Part shown: positions 7,866 through 17,751 of the stretch, piece after piece | Layout of the letters: every line of letters begins with the position of its first letter | Position numbering within the stretch: the stretch's first letter is position 1 | Source of the DNA: Streptoalloteichus hindustanus | Lineage (GTDB): Bacteria > Actinomycetota > Actinomycetes > Mycobacteriales > Pseudonocardiaceae | Direction: 5' to 3' | DNA length: 64,000 bases | NCBI RefSeq assembly: GCF_900129375.1 | Contig: NZ_FQVN01000005.1 | Span: 186,001-250,000, forward strand | Program-made: the position numbers and the translations under genes | Notes under the pieces: generated by a model | The model's input: only the letters and a program-made list of their open reading frames with translations | What the model was told of the DNA's origin: nothing | The model's database searches: none

Positions 7866-10348
7866 CGCTCGTCCGTGGGCTGCGCCGACTCGGCGGCAAC
7901 GGCGCCACGCTGGTCGCGCTCGTCGCGACCGCCACTCTGCTCGCGGTGTGCGGGTCGATGCTCGCCGGGGGCAGCACTGACACGGCGTCTACGCAGCGCT
8001 ACGCGGCAGCGCAGATCGTCGTCGGCGGCGAGAGCTCGGCGGTGGTGACCAGGGAGGGCAAGGACAAGGACGTCGCTCTTCCCGGTCCCCGCCCGCTCAG
8101 CGCCGAGGTCGTGGACACGATCAGGGACCGTGTTCGCGGCGCGGGCGCGACTGTTGTTCCCGACATCGCGGCCCGGCTGGCGGCCCGGTCCACAAAGGAC
8201 TGGATTCCGGTCACGGCACACGGCTGGTCGGCGCGGCAGCTCGGACCGCTCGGACTCACGTCCGGGTCGGCGCCCACCAACAGCGGGCAGATCGTGGCCG
8301 ACGAGTCCCTGGGCTGGTCCGCCGGCGAATCCGTCGAGATCCTGACCGAAGCGGGACCGCAGAAGCGCACGGTCGTCGGGACTGTCGCACTGCCCACCGG
8401 CGCGACGCCCCGCCAGGCCGCGATCTACCTGACGGACGAGGCCGCCACAGCGCTGGCCCGGCGCGGCGCGCGGGTGGACGTCGCGGCCGTCGGGGTCCTG
8501 CTCCCGGCCGGTGCCCCGAATGCCGAGGACGTCGCTGACGACCTGCGCACGGCGTTGGAGCGCAAGGGTGTCGTGGTGGAGACCGGAGACGCGCGCGGCC
8601 AGATCGAGTTCGCCGATCTCGCCCGTGCCCGGGGTGATCTGCGGACCCTGTCCGGCTCCCTCCTCGCCGTCGTCATCCTCGTGACGTTGATCGTCGTGGG
8701 AAGCACGTGCGCGTTGGCGCTGTCGCGCCGCCGGCGTGAGATCGCGACGCTCCGCGCCATCGGCGCGACACCGCGCCAGATGGAACGGCTCATGGTCGGT
8801 GAGATGGCCGCCGTCGGGTTCGTCGCGGGCGTCGTGGGACTGGTTCCCGCCAGCGTCGTGACGAAGGTGGTCGGCTGGCTGCTTCGGGCGGTTGGCCTGC
8901 TGCCGCACGACTTCGCGCTCGCGCTCAACGCCGTCGCCGGGATTTCCGCTGTCCTCCTGACAACTCTCGTCGCGCTGGCCACCGGGTGGGCCGCCGGACG
9001 CAGGACGGCCGCGATCTCGCCGGTGGCCGCGTTGGCCTCGGCCGCGGCGGGAGAGCAGAAGCCGGCGCGGTGGGTTCTCGTCCTCGGCGTCGTGCTCACC
9101 GTTGTCGGGGTCGCCGCATCGCTGCTGCCGCTCGTGGTCGATGGCATCGTCGGCGTGGCCGTCGCCGGTGGCGGCGGATTGCTGCTCGTCTTCGGGACCG
9201 CGCTCCTGACCCGACCTGTTGTCGGCGCGCTGTTCCAGGTGGTCTCCCGCCGTCTTCTCGCGTCCACGACGCCGCACCGGTGGTTGGCAGGAGCCGGGAT
9301 GTCCGGGCAGGCGAGCAGGCTCGCGGCCGGCGTCGCTCCGATGATGCTGATCGTCGGGATCTCCCTGGTGCAGATCCTCGTCCCGGCCTCGCTCTCCGCC
9401 GCCGCGCAACGGGAGGCGGCAGCGGGACTGAAGGTCGACCACGCGGTGGTCGCGGCCGGATACGGTCTCCCCAGCGCGGTTCCTCGCTCCCGTGATCAAC
9501 ACCGCCCGGTGACTCCTGTTGTCCGCCAACAGGTGGTGGGTGTGACCACGGTGCTCGGCGGCCCGGAAACCTTCCGCTACACCGCCACCGGTGTGCGCGA
9601 CAGGGCCGGCGACTTGCTCGACCTCGGCCTGCGGCCCGGCTCAACCTGGGACCCCACCACCACGTTGGGCACGGACCAGGCCGTGCTCGGCACGATGACG
9701 GCGGCGGCACTGGGCGCGGCGGTGGGGGATCAGGTCGAGTTCGTCCTCGCTGACGGCACCACTGTGAAGCCCCAGGTCGTGGGGGTCTTCGAGCGCGGTC
9801 TCGGTCTCGGCGACGTGCTGTTGAACTACGACACGCTCACCGACCACCGCTCCGTGTCGGAACCGGTCGGCCGCACGGCGAATCTGCTTCTGCTGCCTGA
9901 CCTTTCCCGCCGCCCGCCGGTGGGGGAGGTCGTGAGCGCGGCGGAGGCGTTCGGCGCCGGAGGCGACGCCGTGAGCACGGGAATCGCCGCCAGCACTGTC
10001 CCGTTGTTCGCGCTCTTCGCCTATGTCGCCGTGTCCGTGGCGAACAGCCTGATCCTCTCGGTCACCAGTCGGACGGGCACGTTCGCCATGCTCCGCCGCA
10101 TCGGGGCGGACCGGCGGCAGCTCGCCCGCTCCCTGGTCGTCGAAGGCCTCAGCGTGGTCGCCGCCGCCATCGTCCTCGGCACCGCCGCCGCGTTGCTCCC
10201 CATGGTCACTGTCGCCTATGGACTGACCGGAACACCGTGGCCGGCCATCCCGTCGTGGTTCTACCTGGTCGTGGTCGGGGCGGTGTCGGCACTGGCCATG
10301 ACGGCGGTCGTGCTCCCGGGCCGGCTCGTCCTCCGGGAGCGTCACTGA
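7859..10348 (+). CDS. FtsX-like permease, ABC transporter membrane subunit
   Basis: Membrane partner of the ATPase, 829 residues. It has an N-terminal helix (about 13-35), a large extracytoplasmic domain, a first FtsX block of helices near residues 265-385, an additional pair near 400-450, a second periplasmic-type domain, and a final FtsX block near 715-825. This duplicated layout is typical of actinobacterial permeases where one chain does the job of two. The segment RRREIATLRAIGATPRQMERL after helix 2 is the usual coupling helix, repeated as FAMLRRIGADRRQLARSL. The start overlaps the ATPase gene by 7 nt. Substrate unknown. Confidence 0.9.
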   Translation: MLTLVRGLRRLGGNGATLVALVATATLLAVCGSMLAGGSTDTASTQRYAAAQIVVGGESSAVVTREGKDKDVALPGPRPLSAEVVDTIRDRVRGAGATVVPDIAARLAARSTKDWIPVTAHGWSARQLGPLGLTSGSAPTNSGQIVADESLGWSAGESVEILTEAGPQKRTVVGTVALPTGATPRQAAIYLTDEAATALARRGARVDVAAVGVLLPAGAPNAEDVADDLRTALERKGVVVETGDARGQIEFADLARARGDLRTLSGSLLAVVILVTLIVVGSTCALALSRRRREIATLRAIGATPRQMERLMVGEMAAVGFVAGVVGLVPASVVTKVVGWLLRAVGLLPHDFALALNAVAGISAVLLTTLVALATGWAAGRRTAAISPVAALASAAAGEQKPARWVLVLGVVLTVVGVAASLLPLVVDGIVGVAVAGGGGLLLVFGTALLTRPVVGALFQVVSRRLLASTTPHRWLAGAGMSGQASRLAAGVAPMMLIVGISLVQILVPASLSAAAQREAAAGLKVDHAVVAAGYGLPSAVPRSRDQHRPVTPVVRQQVVGVTTVLGGPETFRYTATGVRDRAGDLLDLGLRPGSTWDPTTTLGTDQAVLGTMTAAALGAAVGDQVEFVLADGTTVKPQVVGVFERGLGLGDVLLNYDTLTDHRSVSEPVGRTANLLLLPDLSRRPPVGEVVSAAEAFGAGGDAVSTGIAASTVPLFALFAYVAVSVANSLILSVTSRTGTFAMLRRIGADRRQLARSLVVEGLSVVAAAIVLGTAAALLPMVTVAYGLTGTPWPAIPSWFYLVVVGAVSALAMTAVVLPGRLVLRERH

Positions 10349-10438
10349 CCTCGTCCGGACCGCCAACCCCGGTTCGACACCAGCGTTCCGTCGCGTGGGT
10401 GCCGGCGCCGCCGGCACCCACGTCGCGCTTGTGAATCT

Positions 10439-10948
10439 TCAGATCGTGGCGCTCCAGCCCGGAATCGGGTGGTGCTCGACGTGAGTGACCTCGACTTGGG
10501 ACAGGTACCTGCGGTGGAGGCTGACGCACCACCCGTCCGCGTCGATCTCGGTTCGGGTCGCGACGAGGGCGCCGTCGGCGGCGTAGTCCCGTTGGTAACT
10601 CCACCCGCCGTCGACGGCCGCGCGCACCATGGCCTCGATCCAGGTGAGCTGCGAGTTGGGGTTGACCTCGAACGGACTGTCGTCGTCCGCGTCGTAGCGG
10701 GCTTCGACGTAGGGGGCGTCGGGGGTGTTGACCGCCACCGCGCACGAGTCGGGGTAGGCGTTGATCTCGGTGGTGGGCAGACCCGCCCGTGGCGGGTGGA
10801 TCGTCCACCTGTGCGAGGCGACGCCCTGGCGGAGATCCTCCCCCTCGTCGGTGACCTGGCCGCCCAGGGGAGCGACCAGGGCCTCAAGCCGGGCAACGAC
10901 GGTGCGAACCTGGTCGACGCGGCGGGGGTCCAGGGCGTCGGCGGACAC
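10439..10948 (-). CDS. Hypothetical protein, 169 residues, coupled to a lipoprotein gene
   Basis: I do not recognise this family. It is soluble, acidic and without signal peptide or membrane segment. An N-terminal helical stretch (residues 5-25) is followed by a mixed region with several Trp and Tyr. I start it at the GTG at 10948, because AGAGGTGAGG precedes it and the lipoprotein stop lies 4 nt upstream, so the pair looks translationally coupled. Longer open frame upstream only reads through the lipoprotein gene. A function linked to the lipoprotein is inferred from the spacing. Confidence 0.65.
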   Translation of the reverse strand: MSADALDPRRVDQVRTVVARLEALVAPLGGQVTDEGEDLRQGVASHRWTIHPPRAGLPTTEINAYPDSCAVAVNTPDAPYVEARYDADDDSPFEVNPNSQLTWIEAMVRAAVDGGWSYQRDYAADGALVATRTEIDADGWCVSLHRRYLSQVEVTHVEHHPIPGWSATI

Positions 10949-10952
10949 GGCC

Positions 10953-11417
10953 TCACCTCTTGTCACACGGGTTGGTGATCTGCTTGCTGACCAGTTCCTT
11001 CTCGGTCTTGACGTGTCGCCCGTCCGGCAGTGTCGCGGCTGCCAGGCCACGGGTCTCGTAGGTGCCGGGGGCGCACGGCGCGTTGGCGTTGGCGCCGAGT
11101 TTGTTTCCGGCTTTCAGGGTGGCGGCTTTGCCGGTGCCGCGGTCGATCTCCGTCCAATGGCCCGCGTCGCGCCGGTAGAGGACCGAAGTGACGCTCACGT
11201 CGGTCGCGGGGTGCTCACATCGGATTGTCACCTGGGCGTTGATACGGCGTTCTCCCTTCTGCGCCGCGTGGGTGGACAGGTGTGGATCGTTCGGTCTGAT
11301 CGTGCAGCCAAAGGGATTGGCCGAGGGCTCGCCGACACCGGTGTTCAGGCCGCCGGGATCGCACGCGGTGAGCAGCAGGGCGAGCAACGGAACTACCGGT
11401 AACAGTTCGTTGCGCAT
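10953..11417 (-). CDS. Putative secreted lipoprotein
   Basis: A 154-residue protein with an N-terminal signal (MRNELLPVVPLLALLLTAC) ending in a lipobox, LLTAC, so Cys19 should be lipidated and the protein anchored outside the membrane. The mature part contains four further Cys that could form two disulfides. It ends in a Lys/Arg tail. No domain was recognised. The downstream gene starts 4 nt after its stop. It could belong to a cell-surface pair of unknown role. Confidence 0.75.
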   Translation of the reverse strand: MRNELLPVVPLLALLLTACDPGGLNTGVGEPSANPFGCTIRPNDPHLSTHAAQKGERRINAQVTIRCEHPATDVSVTSVLYRRDAGHWTEIDRGTGKAATLKAGNKLGANANAPCAPGTYETRGLAAATLPDGRHVKTEKELVSKQITNPCDKR

Positions 11418-11788
11418 AGATCACGCACGGTAGTTGGTGGTGATTCGGGTAGCGAGCGCCTGATCGAGTGCTTGTGTCGCTCGGAAGTGCGCCCATGGGG
11501 TGAACCCCAACGAGTTGATCTTCGCGTGTCCCGGGTGGGCGTGGCGGACGGGGCACCGTTGGGAATGATCATCTTCTCTGGTGGGGCCCGGCTCAACTCG
11601 ATCCGTAGCTCCGCGAGTGCGGAAGCATCGGGTGCGGGGTCGGTATGTGAGTGCCATCACTTTGGGGAGATGGCAGCGGTTTTGCTGGTTGTTTCCAGGG
11701 TTGTTCAAGGCTCCCTTGCTTGACTGCGGTCGATCGCCGGAATGGTTTTCCGTTGTGCGCTCGCGCAATGTGGCGGAGGGAATCGGGC
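11418..11788. other. Intergenic region, 371 bp, no gene seen
   Basis: The gap separates the divergent lipoprotein and MMPL genes. Small open frames on both strands lack ribosome sites and protein-like composition. The stretch is less GC-rich than its neighbours and presumably carries both promoters. Nothing else was recognised. Confidence 0.5.
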
Positions 11789-13984
11789 ATGCTGGGGTGG
11801 TTGGCCCGCGTGGTGACGCGGTGGGCCTGGGCCGTGGTCGGGATCTGGGTGGCGCTGGTGACGGCGCTGGTGCTGCTCGCGCCCGCCCTGTCCTCGGTCG
11901 TCAGCAGTGACAGCGGTGGTTTCCTCCCGGCGGACAAGGAGTCCGTGGTCGCGTCGAAGCTGGCGGCGCGCGCCTTCCCCGCCGAGTCCGGCGCTCCCGC
12001 CGTGATGGTCTTCGCCCGCAGGGACGGGCAGCCGCTCCAGGACGGCGACATCGAGCGCGTCGACCAGACCGTCGAGGCGCTCAACGGCCTGAAGGTCAAC
12101 CGGGTCAAGGGAATCGCGACGGGCGAGGACGCGGTGGCACGCAACCGGAGCGTGCAGCTGGCGAGCGTTCTCCTCTCCGGCACCAGTGACGACCAGGCGG
12201 TCAAGGACGCCGTCGCCAGGCTGCGCGCCGAGAGCGCGAACCGGCTCACCGGCACCTCGTTGCGGGTCGGGATGACCGGTGACGCGGCCATCTCCCTCGA
12301 CTACGACACGGCTTTCGTGGACGCCGAGGAGATCCTGACCTACGTCACCGGCGGTCTGGTCGTCCTGCTGCTGCTGATCGTCTTCCGCGGTGTGCTCGCC
12401 ACCCTGCTGCCGATCGTGGTCGTCGGCGCGGTCTACGTGGCGTCCTCCGCGGCGGTCGCGTTGTTGGCCAGCGAACTGCACTTCAAGGTGGGCAGCTTCC
12501 TGCCGCCGCTGATGTTGGTGGTGCTGTTCGGGATCGGCACCGACTACATCCTGTTCGTGCTCTTCCGGGTCCGGGAACGCCTCCAACTCGGCGACGACCC
12601 GCGCACGGCCGTGCGGCGGGCCACGCACCACGTGGCCGAGGTCATCGCGTCCGCCGCGCTCGCGGTGGTCGGCGCGTTCCTCGCGCTGGCGCTGTCGGAC
12701 CTGACCCTGCTGTCGACGCTGGGGCCGGCGGTGGCCGTCGGCGTCGTGATCATGATGCTGGCGGGGCTGACGCTGGTGCCCGCCGTGCTGTCCCTGGTGG
12801 GATCGGCGGTCTTCTGGCCGTCGCGCTCGGGACGGCGGCACCGGGCCGTGACCGAGCCGCGCACGGCGCGCGCCGTGGTGCGCCGTCCGGTGTGGACGGT
12901 CGTGGTGTCAGCGCTCGTGCTGGCCGCGTCGGCGTGGGGCGCGCTCGGGTACCAGCCCAACTTCAACTTCCTCGACGACGTCCCCCGGAACTCCGAGTCG
13001 AACCGGGCCTACCAGGACCTCAAGTCCGGCTTCCCGGCCGGCGCGCTCAGCCCGACCTACGTGTACCTGGAGAACACCGGCGCGGCCGTGGAGCCGGAGG
13101 TCGTGGACCGGGTCGCCGAGTCCGCGCGGAAGGTGTCCGGGGTGTCCGGCCTGATGGAGCCGCAGGTGTCGGCGGACGGGCACGTCATCCGGCTGCCCGT
13201 GCTGCTCGCGCACGACCCGTCGTCCCGGGCCGCGCTCGACGACGTCGAGCACCGACTCCGACCGACCGTGACCGGTCAGGCGCCACCGGGCGTCCGGGTG
13301 CTGGTCGGTGGCGAGACGATGACCGGTGTCGACATCCGGGCGACGGTCGCGGACGACCTGCGCACGGTGCTTCCCCTGGCCGCGTTGGTGATCGGGCTGA
13401 TTCTGGTGCTGCTGTTGCGCGGCGTGGTGGCCCCGTTGTTCCTCATGGTCGCGGTGACGTTGAACTTCCTGGGGGCGCTGGGCCTGACGGTGGTCGGGTT
13501 CCAGAACCTGCTCGGGGAACCGGGGCTGATGTTCCTGCTGCCCGTGCTGATCAACCTCTTCGTCGTCGCGATCGGCACCGACTACAACATCCTCGTCGTG
13601 GCCCGGATCCGGGAGGAGCTGCGGGCGGGGCTGCCCGTGCGCGGGGCGGTGGTGCGCGCCATGACCGAGGCAGGGCCGTCGGCGCTGGCCGCCGCCGCGA
13701 TCCTCGCGGCCAGCTTCGCCTCCCTGTTGCTCGCCGGGGTGGGAATGCTCGTGCAGATCGGGTTCGCCGTGGCGATCGGCATCGCGTTGACGGTGTTCGC
13801 CATGGCGCTGGGTCTGGTGCCGGCACTGGTGGCGCTGCTGGGCAGGTGGACGTTCTGGCCCGCCATGCGGGGACGCTCCGCAGCGGACGTTCGACCAGTG
13901 TCCGGTTCCGAGAAAGGCGCCGAAGACACCGACGACGCCGGCGACGCGAACGACACCAGGAAGCGGTTGGAAGTCCGCGGCTGA
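11789..13984 (+). CDS. MMPL-family RND transporter
   Basis: Membrane exporter of the MmpL group, which moves lipids and lipid-like products out of actinobacteria. The 731 residues hold an N-terminal helix, an extracytoplasmic domain, five clustered helices (about 195-345), then the repeated pattern of helix, second extracytoplasmic domain and a final helix bundle (about 525-700). Conserved segments GIGTDYILFVLFRVRE and AIGTDYNILVVARIREEL mark the proton-relay regions of both halves. The ATG at 11789 has GGAGGG 8 nt upstream; the longer frame to 11651 is not needed. It is followed after 34 bp by a DHA2 exporter and then an alpha-oxoamine synthase, suggesting export of a lipid-type product. Confidence 0.9.
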   Translation: MLGWLARVVTRWAWAVVGIWVALVTALVLLAPALSSVVSSDSGGFLPADKESVVASKLAARAFPAESGAPAVMVFARRDGQPLQDGDIERVDQTVEALNGLKVNRVKGIATGEDAVARNRSVQLASVLLSGTSDDQAVKDAVARLRAESANRLTGTSLRVGMTGDAAISLDYDTAFVDAEEILTYVTGGLVVLLLLIVFRGVLATLLPIVVVGAVYVASSAAVALLASELHFKVGSFLPPLMLVVLFGIGTDYILFVLFRVRERLQLGDDPRTAVRRATHHVAEVIASAALAVVGAFLALALSDLTLLSTLGPAVAVGVVIMMLAGLTLVPAVLSLVGSAVFWPSRSGRRHRAVTEPRTARAVVRRPVWTVVVSALVLAASAWGALGYQPNFNFLDDVPRNSESNRAYQDLKSGFPAGALSPTYVYLENTGAAVEPEVVDRVAESARKVSGVSGLMEPQVSADGHVIRLPVLLAHDPSSRAALDDVEHRLRPTVTGQAPPGVRVLVGGETMTGVDIRATVADDLRTVLPLAALVIGLILVLLLRGVVAPLFLMVAVTLNFLGALGLTVVGFQNLLGEPGLMFLLPVLINLFVVAIGTDYNILVVARIREELRAGLPVRGAVVRAMTEAGPSALAAAAILAASFASLLLAGVGMLVQIGFAVAIGIALTVFAMALGLVPALVALLGRWTFWPAMRGRSAADVRPVSGSEKGAEDTDDAGDANDTRKRLEVRG

Positions 13985-14018
13985 CCGGCCGCGGGGACCT
14001 GGACTGGGGGAGGGGCGG

Positions 14019-15584
14019 ATGGCACGCGAACAGGTCGTGGCGGTCGCGGAGGAACCGGTGGGACACCCGCGGCGCAGGGCGATCCTCGTCGCGTTGTGCG
14101 TGGCCCTGTTCGCGGTCAACTTCGGCACGCTCACGCTCGCGGTCGCCCTGCCCACCATCGGCGCCGAGCTGAAGGCGGACAACACCGCACTCCAGTGGAT
14201 CGCGGACTCCTACGTGCTCGCGCTGGCCGCGTTGCTCATCGCGGCGGGCTCGGTCGCGGACCGGTTCGGCCGCCGCGCCGTGCTACTGGTCGGGTTGGCC
14301 GCCTTCGGTATGGCGAGCGGGCTCGCGGCGCTGTGCGCCACGCCGGGCCAACTCGTCGCGGCCCGGGCGGTGCAGGGCGTGGGCGCGGCGCTGATCATGC
14401 CGGCGACGTTGTCGATCCTGCGGAACACCTTCCCCCGTCAGGAGCTGGCGAAGGCGCTGGCGGCGTGGACGGCGGTGATCAGCCTGGGCATCGCCTTCGG
14501 CCCGATCGCCGGCGGCCTGCTCACGGAGCTGTTCGGCTGGTCCGCGATCTTCCTGGCCAACGTGCCGCTGGCGGTCGTCGCGGCGGTGCTGGCGGGCGCG
14601 CTGGTGCCCGAGTCCCGGGCGCCGGGACGGCGCCGGCTGGACCACCCCGGCATGGCGCTGTCGGCGCTTTCCCTGACAGCGCTGGTGTTCGCCGTCATCG
14701 AGGCGCCGCACGCCGGCTGGCTCAGCGTGCGCACGGTGCTGGTGCTCGCGGTGGCCGTGGCGCTGGGCGCGTTGTTCCTGCGGGTGGAGAGCCGCGCCGA
14801 GCACCCCCTGGTGGACCTGGCGATGGTGCGTCGCCCGCGGTTCTGGTCGGCGAGCCTGTCCGTGGCGTTGGCCTACTTCGCGATGACCGGGACGGCGTTC
14901 CTCGTGCCGCAGTACCTGGTCTCGGTGCAGCGCAACGACCCGGCCGCGACGGCGCTGAAGATCCTTCCGGTGGCCGGTGGCGCGTTGCTCGCCGCCGTCG
15001 TGGTGACGCCGCTGATGCGCCGGTTCGGCGCGCGCACGCTCATCATGGCGGGGCTGGGCGCCACCGGGCTCGGTCTGGCGTTGCTGTCGCTGCTCGGCTG
15101 GTGGAACCACGAGTGGTTGGCGTTGGCGGCCTTGGGAATCCAGGGCGTCGGCATCGGTGTCGCGGTCACCGCCGGCAGCGAGACGATCATGAGTTCGGTC
15201 CCGCCGGACCAGGCCGGCCCGGCCGGCGCGATCGACGAGACCGCGGTGGAACTGGGCGGGTCGTTGGGGATCGCGGTGATGGGCAGCGTGTTCGCCGGGA
15301 CCTACGCCGGCGCGGTCGGCGGGGCGCGCGGCGTGCCGGACGGTCGGTCCGAGGAGGTGGCGCGGTCGATCGAGGCGGCGACCGCGGTGGCCGACCAGCT
15401 CGGCGGTGCGGCGGGCGCCCTCGTGCGGGCCGTCGCGGTTGACTCCTTCCTCACCGGCCTACGCGCCGCCGCCCTGGCCGCGTTGGTGTTCGTGGCGGCC
15501 GGGGTCGTCGTCGCCCGGCTGTTCCTGCCACGGCACGACCACGAGTTGGCGGGATCGTCCACGGCTCCAGGAGGGACACCATGA
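14019..15584 (+). CDS. MFS transporter, DHA2 (EmrB/QacA) family
   Basis: Proton-coupled drug exporter with 14 predicted helices in 521 residues. It has the motif-A loop GSVADRFGRRAVLLVG between helices 2 and 3 and the motif-C-like glycine run GIAFGPIAGGLLTE in helix 5. DHA2 proteins give resistance to drugs or export secondary metabolites. It starts 34 bp after the MMPL gene in the same direction and leads to the synthase at 15753, so the three probably form one transcript. Confidence 0.9.
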   Translation: MAREQVVAVAEEPVGHPRRRAILVALCVALFAVNFGTLTLAVALPTIGAELKADNTALQWIADSYVLALAALLIAAGSVADRFGRRAVLLVGLAAFGMASGLAALCATPGQLVAARAVQGVGAALIMPATLSILRNTFPRQELAKALAAWTAVISLGIAFGPIAGGLLTELFGWSAIFLANVPLAVVAAVLAGALVPESRAPGRRRLDHPGMALSALSLTALVFAVIEAPHAGWLSVRTVLVLAVAVALGALFLRVESRAEHPLVDLAMVRRPRFWSASLSVALAYFAMTGTAFLVPQYLVSVQRNDPAATALKILPVAGGALLAAVVVTPLMRRFGARTLIMAGLGATGLGLALLSLLGWWNHEWLALAALGIQGVGIGVAVTAGSETIMSSVPPDQAGPAGAIDETAVELGGSLGIAVMGSVFAGTYAGAVGGARGVPDGRSEEVARSIEAATAVADQLGGAAGALVRAVAVDSFLTGLRAAALAALVFVAAGVVVARLFLPRHDHELAGSSTAPGGTP

Positions 15585-15752
15585 CCGTCCACTGAGGACG
15601 GACAGGCGGACGGTCCACGAAGGACTCCCGGTGCGCGCGAACCGCGTACCGGGGTGGGCGGGGCGGGCGCCAGCCAGGGCCACCGGGGACAGCGCGACGT
15701 CCGGTCGCCCGCCCGTCCCCGTCAAGGGGAGATCGAAACGAATGGGGGAAGC

Positions 15753-16994
15753 ATGACCATCACTGACACCCGGGCGGACGACGTGTCCGAACACTGGGGT
15801 TTCCGGCGGCTCGTGCGGGACGCCGAGCTGCACGGGTACGCCTACGAGCCCCCGGTCCTGGACGGCGCGTCCGGTGCGGTGATCCAGTACGACGGGCGGG
15901 AGCTGGTCAACTTCGCCAGCTGCAGTTTCCTGGCGATGCACGTGCGGCCGGACGTGGGCTTCCACTTCGCCAGCGCGGCGGCCCGCTACGGGTTGGCCAC
16001 CGGCGGCTCGCGGATGATCCAGGGCGCGGTGCGGCCGCACGTCGAGCTGGAGGCGGAGCTGTGCCGGATCACCGGCAAGGAGCGGAGCCTGAGCTTCGCC
16101 AGCGGGATGCTGGCCAACGTCGGCTTCGTGCACGCCATGAGCAGGGCGGCCAGGCTCGGCCGGTCGGTGTCGATCGACAACGGCGACACGGTGTTCGTGC
16201 TCGACCGGGAAAGCCACTGGAGCATGTGGAAGGCGTGCGACTCGCTGCGGTACGGCGAGCGGCTGTTCAGCTTCGCGCACAACGATCCCGAGTCGTTGGA
16301 CAAGGTGCTGGACCGGCTCGTCGGCCGGCGGGTCGTCGTGATGTTCGAGAGCGTCTACTCGGCGGACGGCAGCGTCGCTCCGGTCGGGGCCCTCATCGAC
16401 GTCTGCGAGCGGCACGGCGCGCTCAGCTACGTCGACGACGCCAACGGCTTTCTCGTCTACGGCCCGCCGAACCGCCCGTTCCACGAGGAGTTCCAGGCGC
16501 TGCGCCGGGTCACGTTCCACATGGTGTCGTTCTCGAAGTCGGTCGGGCTGGAGGGCGGCGGCATCGCCGGCCCGCGCGACTTCGTCTACGCCTTCGAGGG
16601 TCTGGCCGGGACGTCGTCGTTCACCGCGACCATGCAGCCGCCCACGGCGAGCGCGGCGACCGTGATCATGAAGCTGATCCAGGAGCGGCCGGGCATCGTG
16701 GACGACTTCCTGGCGCGGTCCGAGAAGTTCCGCGACCACTTGGTGGAGCTGGGCTGCGTCGTCAACGAGACCCCGTCCTACATCACCAGCGTGTTGATCG
16801 GGGAGGACGACAAGGCCGAGGCCGTGCGCCGGGAGTTCGCGGCGAAGGGCTTCCTGGTGCCGGTGTTCCGGTACCCGGCGGTCAGGCGCAACCGCGCCGG
16901 AATGCGGCTGATGCTCAACGTCGAGCACTCCGACGAGCACATCGCTCGCTTCTTCGACGTGCTCGCCGCGTTGAGGAACAAGCACCGGTTCTGA
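15753..16994 (+). CDS. Alpha-oxoamine synthase family PLP enzyme (KBL/BioF/SPT/CqsA-like)
   Basis: This enzyme class joins an acyl-CoA to an amino acid with loss of CO2, giving an alpha-amino ketone. The 413 residues match the usual size. The PLP-binding Lys is in FHMVSFSKSVGLEGGG (around residue 260). The cofactor Asp lies in SYVDDANGFLVYGP, and the glycine-rich GLATGGSRMIQGAVRPHVEL segment corresponds to the family's GSGGSR-H-L region. The start is the ATG at 15753, with GGGGGAA just upstream. There is no acyl carrier protein nearby and no biotin, heme or threonine-degradation gene, so it is not obviously BioF, ALAS or KBL. Neighbouring exporters, FMO and SDR genes suggest a dedicated pathway. 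Acyl and amino-acid substrates are unknown. Confidence 0.87.
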   Translation: MTITDTRADDVSEHWGFRRLVRDAELHGYAYEPPVLDGASGAVIQYDGRELVNFASCSFLAMHVRPDVGFHFASAAARYGLATGGSRMIQGAVRPHVELEAELCRITGKERSLSFASGMLANVGFVHAMSRAARLGRSVSIDNGDTVFVLDRESHWSMWKACDSLRYGERLFSFAHNDPESLDKVLDRLVGRRVVVMFESVYSADGSVAPVGALIDVCERHGALSYVDDANGFLVYGPPNRPFHEEFQALRRVTFHMVSFSKSVGLEGGGIAGPRDFVYAFEGLAGTSSFTATMQPPTASAATVIMKLIQERPGIVDDFLARSEKFRDHLVELGCVVNETPSYITSVLIGEDDKAEAVRREFAAKGFLVPVFRYPAVRRNRAGMRLMLNVEHSDEHIARFFDVLAALRNKHRF

Positions 16995-17047
16995 CCACTC
17001 CACGCCGGTGACACCAGCCCCGGGGACGGGGACTGGTCACCCCGGAC

Positions 17048-17086
17048 CCAGGGGCTCCCGTCATCGCGCCTGACGGGAGCCCCTGG
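17048..17086. terminator. Bidirectional hairpin between synthase and TetR gene
   Basis: A 16-bp perfect inverted repeat (17048-17063 and 17071-17086) encloses a 7-nt loop. It overlaps the last codons of the leftward TetR gene and lies 53 bp after the synthase stop. No T-run follows, as is common in high-GC actinomycetes. It probably ends transcription from both convergent genes. Confidence 0.65.
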
Positions 17087-17726
17087 CCCGCCCCTCCCCA
17101 CGTCGGGGCGCCCTCGGCCGGGACAGCGACGCGAACTGGCGGGCGAAGGCCTCCAGCGCGGCCAGGGCCGCGTCGCTGTCCCGGTCGGCGAGCCAACCCA
17201 GGGTGACGCCGTCGGTGACCGTGACGACCATGCGGGCCAGCACCCGCTCCGGCAGGGTCCACTCCGCTCCGGCGTTGTCGCCCACCGCGCGCAGGTACCG
17301 CACGGTCTCGTCCACATAGGACTCGTACTCCCACCGCGGCAGGTCGGCGAGCTCGGGTTGCCGCAGGGCGTACTGGGTCAGCTCGTGCAGCACCATCTGC
17401 TTGGCCGGCTCGGCCTCGATCACCTGCCAGTAGGCGAGAAAACCGTCCCGCAGCGACCCCAGCACGTCCAGTCCCGGCCGCAGCGCGGTGACCGCCGCGC
17501 GCGCGGCCTCCCGCGCCGAGCTGGTCATCAACTCCCGCAACAGCTCCTGCTTGGAGCGGAAGCAGTAGTGGAAGGCGCCCAACGGCATCCCGGCCTCGGC
17601 GACGATCGCCCGGGTGGACGCCGCGGCGATGCCCTCCCGCGCCATCACCCGGAACGCCGCCGCCACCAGCTCGCGCCGTCGTTCCTCCGCCGGCATCCGC
17701 CGCTCGCCCGTCGCCTCGTCGGTCAT
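17061..17726 (-). CDS. TetR-family transcriptional regulator
   Basis: A 221-residue repressor. The helix-turn-helix spans about residues 15-60, with STRAIVAEAGMPLGAFHYCFRSKQELL as turn and recognition helix. The helical C-terminal domain (TetR_C type) would bind a small ligand. It is divergent from the FMO gene. The gap between them holds two matching TTGG-type dyads and a 12-bp palindrome, so it most likely controls itself and the FMO-SDR genes, possibly sensing the product of the pathway. Confidence 0.88.
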   Translation of the reverse strand: MTDEATGERRMPAEERRRELVAAAFRVMAREGIAAASTRAIVAEAGMPLGAFHYCFRSKQELLRELMTSSAREAARAAVTALRPGLDVLGSLRDGFLAYWQVIEAEPAKQMVLHELTQYALRQPELADLPRWEYESYVDETVRYLRAVGDNAGAEWTLPERVLARMVVTVTDGVTLGWLADRDSDAALAALEAFARQFASLSRPRAPRRGEGRARGSRQAR

Positions 17727-17751
17727 CGCGCCTCCCGGCCGCCAGGGTAAC